A stretch of DNA of 64,000 bases from Diatrype stigma (taxonomy: Eukaryota > Ascomycota > Sordariomycetes > Xylariales > Diatrypaceae), in NCBI GenBank assembly GCA_022225965.2, contig JAKJXP020000093.1:1-64000 (forward strand), written 5' to 3'. Numbering within the stretch: the stretch's first letter is position 1; the number at the start of each line of letters is the position of its first letter. The position numbers were made by a program, and so were the translations under genes. The notes beneath the pieces were generated by a model. It was not told the DNA's origin. It saw nothing but the letters and a program-made list of their open reading frames with translations, and searched no databases. Shown one piece after another: positions 59,912 to 64,000 of the stretch.

Positions 59912-61209
59912 ATGACGATAACTACCGCCGAAAGGGACAACGGCGGCAGCGGCGTCGGCGTGAGCCCCTCCAATGCCAACCACAACGGCAAGCTAACACA
60001 TCTCGAGCCCTCGGAGCTCGGCACCAAGGAATAGTCAGTAAACAGCCCCCCCTCCCCCGTGCTCCTTTAATCCCGTATCACCCACGAACACACACACACA
60101 AGTGAACACTCGCGAACAGCCTCCAGCCAACTAACCTGGGCAAAATACGCACACACAGCTGGGACGAGCTCTACGACCGCGAGATCCAGAACCACGCCCA
60201 CGACCCCTCCGACACGGGCACCGTCTGGTTCGACGACTCGGACGCCGAGGCCCGCGTCGTGGCCTTCCTGTGCGACCACCACGCCGAGCTGCTCCTAACA
60301 CCACCACCACCACCACCACAAGAGAAGGACGATGACGATAACGACGACGGCAGCGGCGGCGCCATCTCGTTCCTCGACCTCGGCACCGGCAACGGATCCC
60401 TGCTGTTCGGCCTGCGGGACGCTGCCGACGCGGGGGATCTCCCGGCGGGTCGCATGCTCGGCGTCGATTATAGCCCGCGGAGCGTCGAGTTCGCTCGGAG
60501 GATTGCGGCTGCGCGGAGCCGGGGGAGGGGGAAGGAGAAGGAGGAAGGGGGAGAGGAGAAGCGGGTAACAGAAGAAGAAGGAAAGGGCGAGAAGAAAGAA
60601 GGAGAAGGGGAAGGAGAAGTCGAGTTCCAGCTCCACGACATCCTGCACGACCCGCCCACACGGCTGCTCTCCGGGAAGCAGGCGCGCGGCAGTGGCGGCA
60701 AGGGCGGCGGCTGGGACGTGGTGCTGGACAAGGGCACGTTCGACGCCGTGTCGCTGTCGTCCGAGGAGATCCCCGTTACCATCACCGTTGCCAACACCAC
60801 CACCACCACTGCTGCTGCGGCCCCGAGGACGAGGACGAAGATGATGAGGATCTGCGAGGCGTACCCGCGGCGCGTGCTGCCGCTCGTGCGCGCCGGCGGC
60901 CTGCTGGTCGTCACGAGCTGCAACTGGACCGAGGAGGAGCTGCGGCGGTGGTTCGTGGACTTCGGCACTGGTGGTGGTGGTGATAGCGCAGCAGCAGCCG
61001 CGGAGGTCGCAGGGGAAAGGGGAGCAGGGGCAGAAGGAGGGGGAGATCGGGATCTAGATGCAGAGGTGGTGGTCGTAGGCGAAGAAGAAGATGAAGCAGA
61101 ACAGTGGCGCTTCGAGCAGGTCGGCAGGGTCGAGTATCCCAGCTTCAGCTTCGGCGGCGTCAAGGGCCAGACCATCAGCACGCTGTGCTTCCGGAAGGTT
61201 AGGCGGTGA
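59912..61209 (+). CDS. EFM4: EFM4-type protein-lysine methyltransferase (eEF1A)
   Basis: Two exons (59912-60033 and 60159-61209) give 390 residues. The N-terminus has LEPSELGTKEYWDELYDREI and DTGTVWFDDSDAE, the signature of the EFM4/METTL10 family. The seven-beta-strand fold shows the SAM-binding loop LDLGTGNGSLLFGL at about 113-125, VDYSP for the ribose-binding acidic loop, and the catalytic-region motif DKGTFDAVSLS near 231. TSCNWTEEELRRWF follows late in the protein. EFM4 methylates a lysine of elongation factor eEF1A in the cytosol (established in yeast). The protein is longer than usual because of Pro, Asp, Lys/Glu-rich and Ala/Gly-rich insertions inside the domain. The start at 59912 follows CACCA; the intron donor is GTCAGT. 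Confidence 0.9.
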
Positions 61210-61958
61210 GCGACGAGTGGACGGACGAAAAAGGATAGAATAAAAACAAAAATGAAGAATAAAACAGATAAATGGAATGAGAAATCTTATCAATGAAGCA
61301 ACAATAAAGACTGAAGGGGAACCCACTCTATCCCTACTTGTCTACGAGTTCACACAGTGGGTATTTATACCAGGTCCTCGAATGGGGGTTATATGCCGAG
61401 GGGGGGTATGCCCCTGGTAATACAAGGAAATAAAAAGGCTTAGAAAGATGATGGGATCTTGAATTCTATAGCATTACCATAGCACGACACGAAACTCGGT
61501 TCAGTAAGCCTATTATTATACTTGAAAACTCTATTGATTCATCAAATTTCTTTTTTTACTTGATTGACCTTATCTTGGGCACGGCCGTTTTAATCTTACA
61601 AGCCAGGCAGGATTGCCGGGCCATAGAAGGCCCTCCTGCTCGTTTGCCCCCTTTTCTCGCGCTGCCGATGCTTTTCGACGAGACTGAGCGATCTCCATGT
61701 CATGTCTATGTAGAGGGGTAGCCGACCAACGCGCGAGACACTCCCAAGAAACCCGATTATCGTTGCGTGTCCTCCCGGCCGTCGGTACTACTAGGACCCC
61801 CTCGCTCTAGTACGTGTTCAGTTGGTTTCCGAGTCCTATGGGTCAACGCCAACAGATCTAGGATGGCGGTAACTCTGGGAAAAGATACAACGGAAACAAT
61901 AACATGCTTGGCCACAGAGCTAACCAGCACGAATATTCCCTCTTCGTTCGGATCTAGT
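61210..61958. terminator. Convergent 3' region EFM4/PP2A-A
   Basis: 749 bp between facing stops. Two AATAAA elements (near 61239 and 61258) directly after EFM4 are likely polyadenylation signals. I see no gene in the remainder. Confidence 0.5.
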
Positions 61959-63938
61959 CTATGGCGACGTATTCATCGGTTCGGCACCCCCCACCCCGGG
62001 AATGGCATTAGCAGCCGTCGTGGCAAAGAACCGCACGTCCACATCATCGTCCTTCTGCAGCTTCTCCAGGTTAGGGAGAATGCGTTGCTGGATCAGCTCA
62101 GTCGAGCGAGGCGATGGTGTCAAGTCCGTCTTTCCTTCCTTCTCGAGACTGTAGATCGTTCCCTCCTCCGGCAGCCGCTTCAGGACGTTGATGAGCTCCG
62201 CGTACGTCTTGGCTACGTTGAACCGAATGTTGGGGATGTCATCCTCGACCAGCTTCTCTAACATAGGGAGAATGGATTTGCCGATGACATCTAGACTGAC
62301 GACGGTGGCCAAGGTCTGGATAGTACTGTTAGAACCGAACCGGGAACTGGTAGTAAGGGGTAACTCACCGAGATGGCAAAGCACGTTGTCATCCTGTACA
62401 GATAGTTGGGGTGAGAACCCATAGCCATCACTTTGGGAATGATGGCCTCGCTTGCCCACTCGACACCGAAGACCTCGGTCAACTTCTTCAGATTGCGGGT
62501 CGCTGCATCTCTGATAGAGAAGACAGTATCTCCGAGCCAGCCCATACACAATCCACTCAACTTCTCATCGAAGAATTTGACTCCAAGCTGGCTGGCGAGA
62601 AGTGGGATGTACTCAATTATGGCTAATCTCACTCGCCATTGCTTGTCTTCTGCAAGTTGGACGATGGCGGGCAGTAGTGACTGTGAGAGCAGGTCGATTC
62701 CGATAACTGGACATGTTAGCGATATACGTGTTCTGCAATACATATGCTTGAGGGGCGCTTACCTTGGTTGACGAGCTCGAGTTTCGAGATGATGTGTAGA
62801 CGAACTTCGGGAAACTCGTCCTTCAACATCTGCAGGAACATGGGCAGTAGGTGATCAATAGTCCTGGGGCAATGTCAGCATGTCGACCAACGATGCGTTG
62901 AGAACGGGTACAGCCATACTCCTGTTTGCCAAGAATGGGCGCCAGACCACTGATTTGAGTACCCAGGGCGGCACGGACATGCTGGGATGTATCGGAAACC
63001 AGGTCTTCGATCGAAGGCATGATGTCGTTGAGAAGCGTCGTTCTGTCGACCAAGGCACAGAAACCAGGGATCTGGCCAGCGATAGCGGTTCGCACCTCGG
63101 CCTCGTTATCCTTCAACAGCTTGACGAATGCAGGGACTAGGTCTCTCGAGACAACCTCTTCGTCTACGGCTTTCGCAATCTGTCCATCCCATTAGCCGCG
63201 CGAATTCCAAGTCAATCCAATACGTCATCATTCCGCACCTTCTCGAATCTGTCGGCAATCATATAACGGACCCTCCAGCTCTTGTCCTCAATCAGGTTTC
63301 GCAGCGATGTGAGCAGCACCCCGTGGCTACTCTGTTGCTCCTTAGGCACCACCTCGGCAATCGAAATCAAAATATCAACCGTCAACAGTCGTACGCTATC
63401 CTGGTCGTCCTGTGCGAGGTGTTGGAAAAGGGGTATCATCTCTTCGATCACGATAGCAGCGGGCATCTCCTTGACAAATTTGGCCATGTGGGTGGCGGAT
63501 TGTCTCCGAACCATAGGCGTCTCGTCGTGTACCAAAAGACCGAACTGACTGCGCAGCTGTTCTTGAATAGGCGGGGAGACCTTCTTGTATGGGCTCGTGA
63601 ACAAGCCGCATCCTGAGACCTTCGAAGTGAACCAGTCGGCTTTCGAAAGTCTGATAGTAAGTGGGATAAAGTACTCTTCGACCTGTTGAGGAGAGAGCTG
63701 ATCACAGATTCTGTTCAGGGATTCGACAGCCTAGTACCCGTGATTAGCGAGCTGCACGATATAATCCAAGTAGCAGTTATACACACCTTGTCTCGCACGA
63801 CTGGTTCTTCGATAGCAGCGAGGTTCTCGAGAGGGGACAGAAGTACATGGCCCCAGTCAGACCCGCCGACATATTCGATGAAGCCACCTAGCTCTTCGCT
63901 CAGGGCCACGAGCACTTCGTCCTCATCTTCAACCGACT
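61959..63938 (-). CDS. TPD3: PP2A scaffold subunit A (PR65/TPD3), 5' end outside window
   Basis: The gene runs in from the right; the window ends inside an intron, whose acceptor is at about 63,939-63,940, so the first part of the protein is missing. The exons present encode HEAT repeats in series: [115 protein letters not shown] and [20 protein letters not shown]. These are hallmarks of the PP2A A subunit. A fungal-type tail with [15 protein letters not shown] ends ...AEPMNTSP. The subunit holds the catalytic C and regulatory B subunits of protein phosphatase 2A together. Introns lie near 63732-63786, 63184-63240, 62866-62917, 62706-62760 and 62318-62368 (approximate). Confidence 0.94.
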
Positions 63939-64000
63939 CTGTAGGGATAAGTTAGATCGAATGTTGGCCTTGACGTCGGTAGTGATCACATGGCTGTATA

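Noticed and set aside
1..64000. tRNA, 5S rRNA, CRISPR, insertion sequences
   Set aside because: Scanned for T-loop GTTCRA-type motifs with a matching acceptor stem, 5S-like starts and spaced direct repeats; none held up. CRISPR and IS elements are not expected in a fungal nucleus.

Overview
The window looks like nuclear DNA of a filamentous ascomycete (Pezizomycotina, most likely Sordariomycetes). Genes are split by short introns of about 50-120 nt with GTAAGT/GTATGT/GTGAGT donors and CTAAC-like branch sites. Gene ends lack bacterial operon organisation. The gene set is fungal: a HAP5 CCAAT-factor subunit, a Mei2-type RNA-binding protein, Slp1, Fcf2, and two HET-domain heterokaryon-incompatibility genes. 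Intergenic DNA is rich in short microsatellites and in ACCTAGGT-like palindromes. I could support 17 protein genes and found no tRNA, rRNA, transposon or CRISPR array. Exon boundaries were worked out by hand from splice signals and reading-frame continuity. All gene names are family assignments from recognised motifs, not database searches.

Layout. 1-3965: non-coding, microsatellite-rich. 3966-7703 (+): SLP1-like SUN protein. 9084-11792 (-): mei2-like, followed upstream by about 4.7 kb without genes whose minus strand is strikingly pyrimidine-rich. 16555-19478 (+): exocyst SEC15, convergent with HAP5 (19846-20907, -). 23121-24044 (+): FCF2 (pre-rRNA processing). 25584-28642 (+): VPS16 (HOPS/CORVET). 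29633-31956 (-): eIF4B. 33527-34396 (+): Tim17-like membrane protein. From about 35.8 to 50.5 kb the content becomes accessory: two tandem HET-domain paralogues (35953-38134 and 39249-41291, +), a GH1 beta-glucosidase (41675-43220, -), a GFA/CENP-V-type zinc protein (44694-45523, -), an SBF/SLC10A7-like transporter (46405-47885, -) and a small secreted cysteine-containing protein (49714-50420, -) that shows only when three short exons are joined. A 5 kb gene-poor stretch follows. The end returns to conserved genes: a glutamine-rich coiled-coil protein (55419-58978, +), an EFM4-type eEF1A lysine methyltransferase (59912-61209, +) and the PP2A scaffold subunit (61959 to beyond the window, -).

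The conserved genes serve membrane traffic (SEC15, VPS16, SLP1), translation (FCF2, eIF4B, EFM4) and regulation (HAP5, Mei2, PP2A-A). They do not form one pathway. The most unusual items are these: an eight-unit 12-bp tandem array ending on the base before the start codon of the first HET gene and in frame with it; the tandem HET pair with an identical 328-nt first exon; the new secreted protein; the long purine/pyrimidine strand asymmetry upstream of mei2; and several tiny exons (4, 14 and 18 nt).
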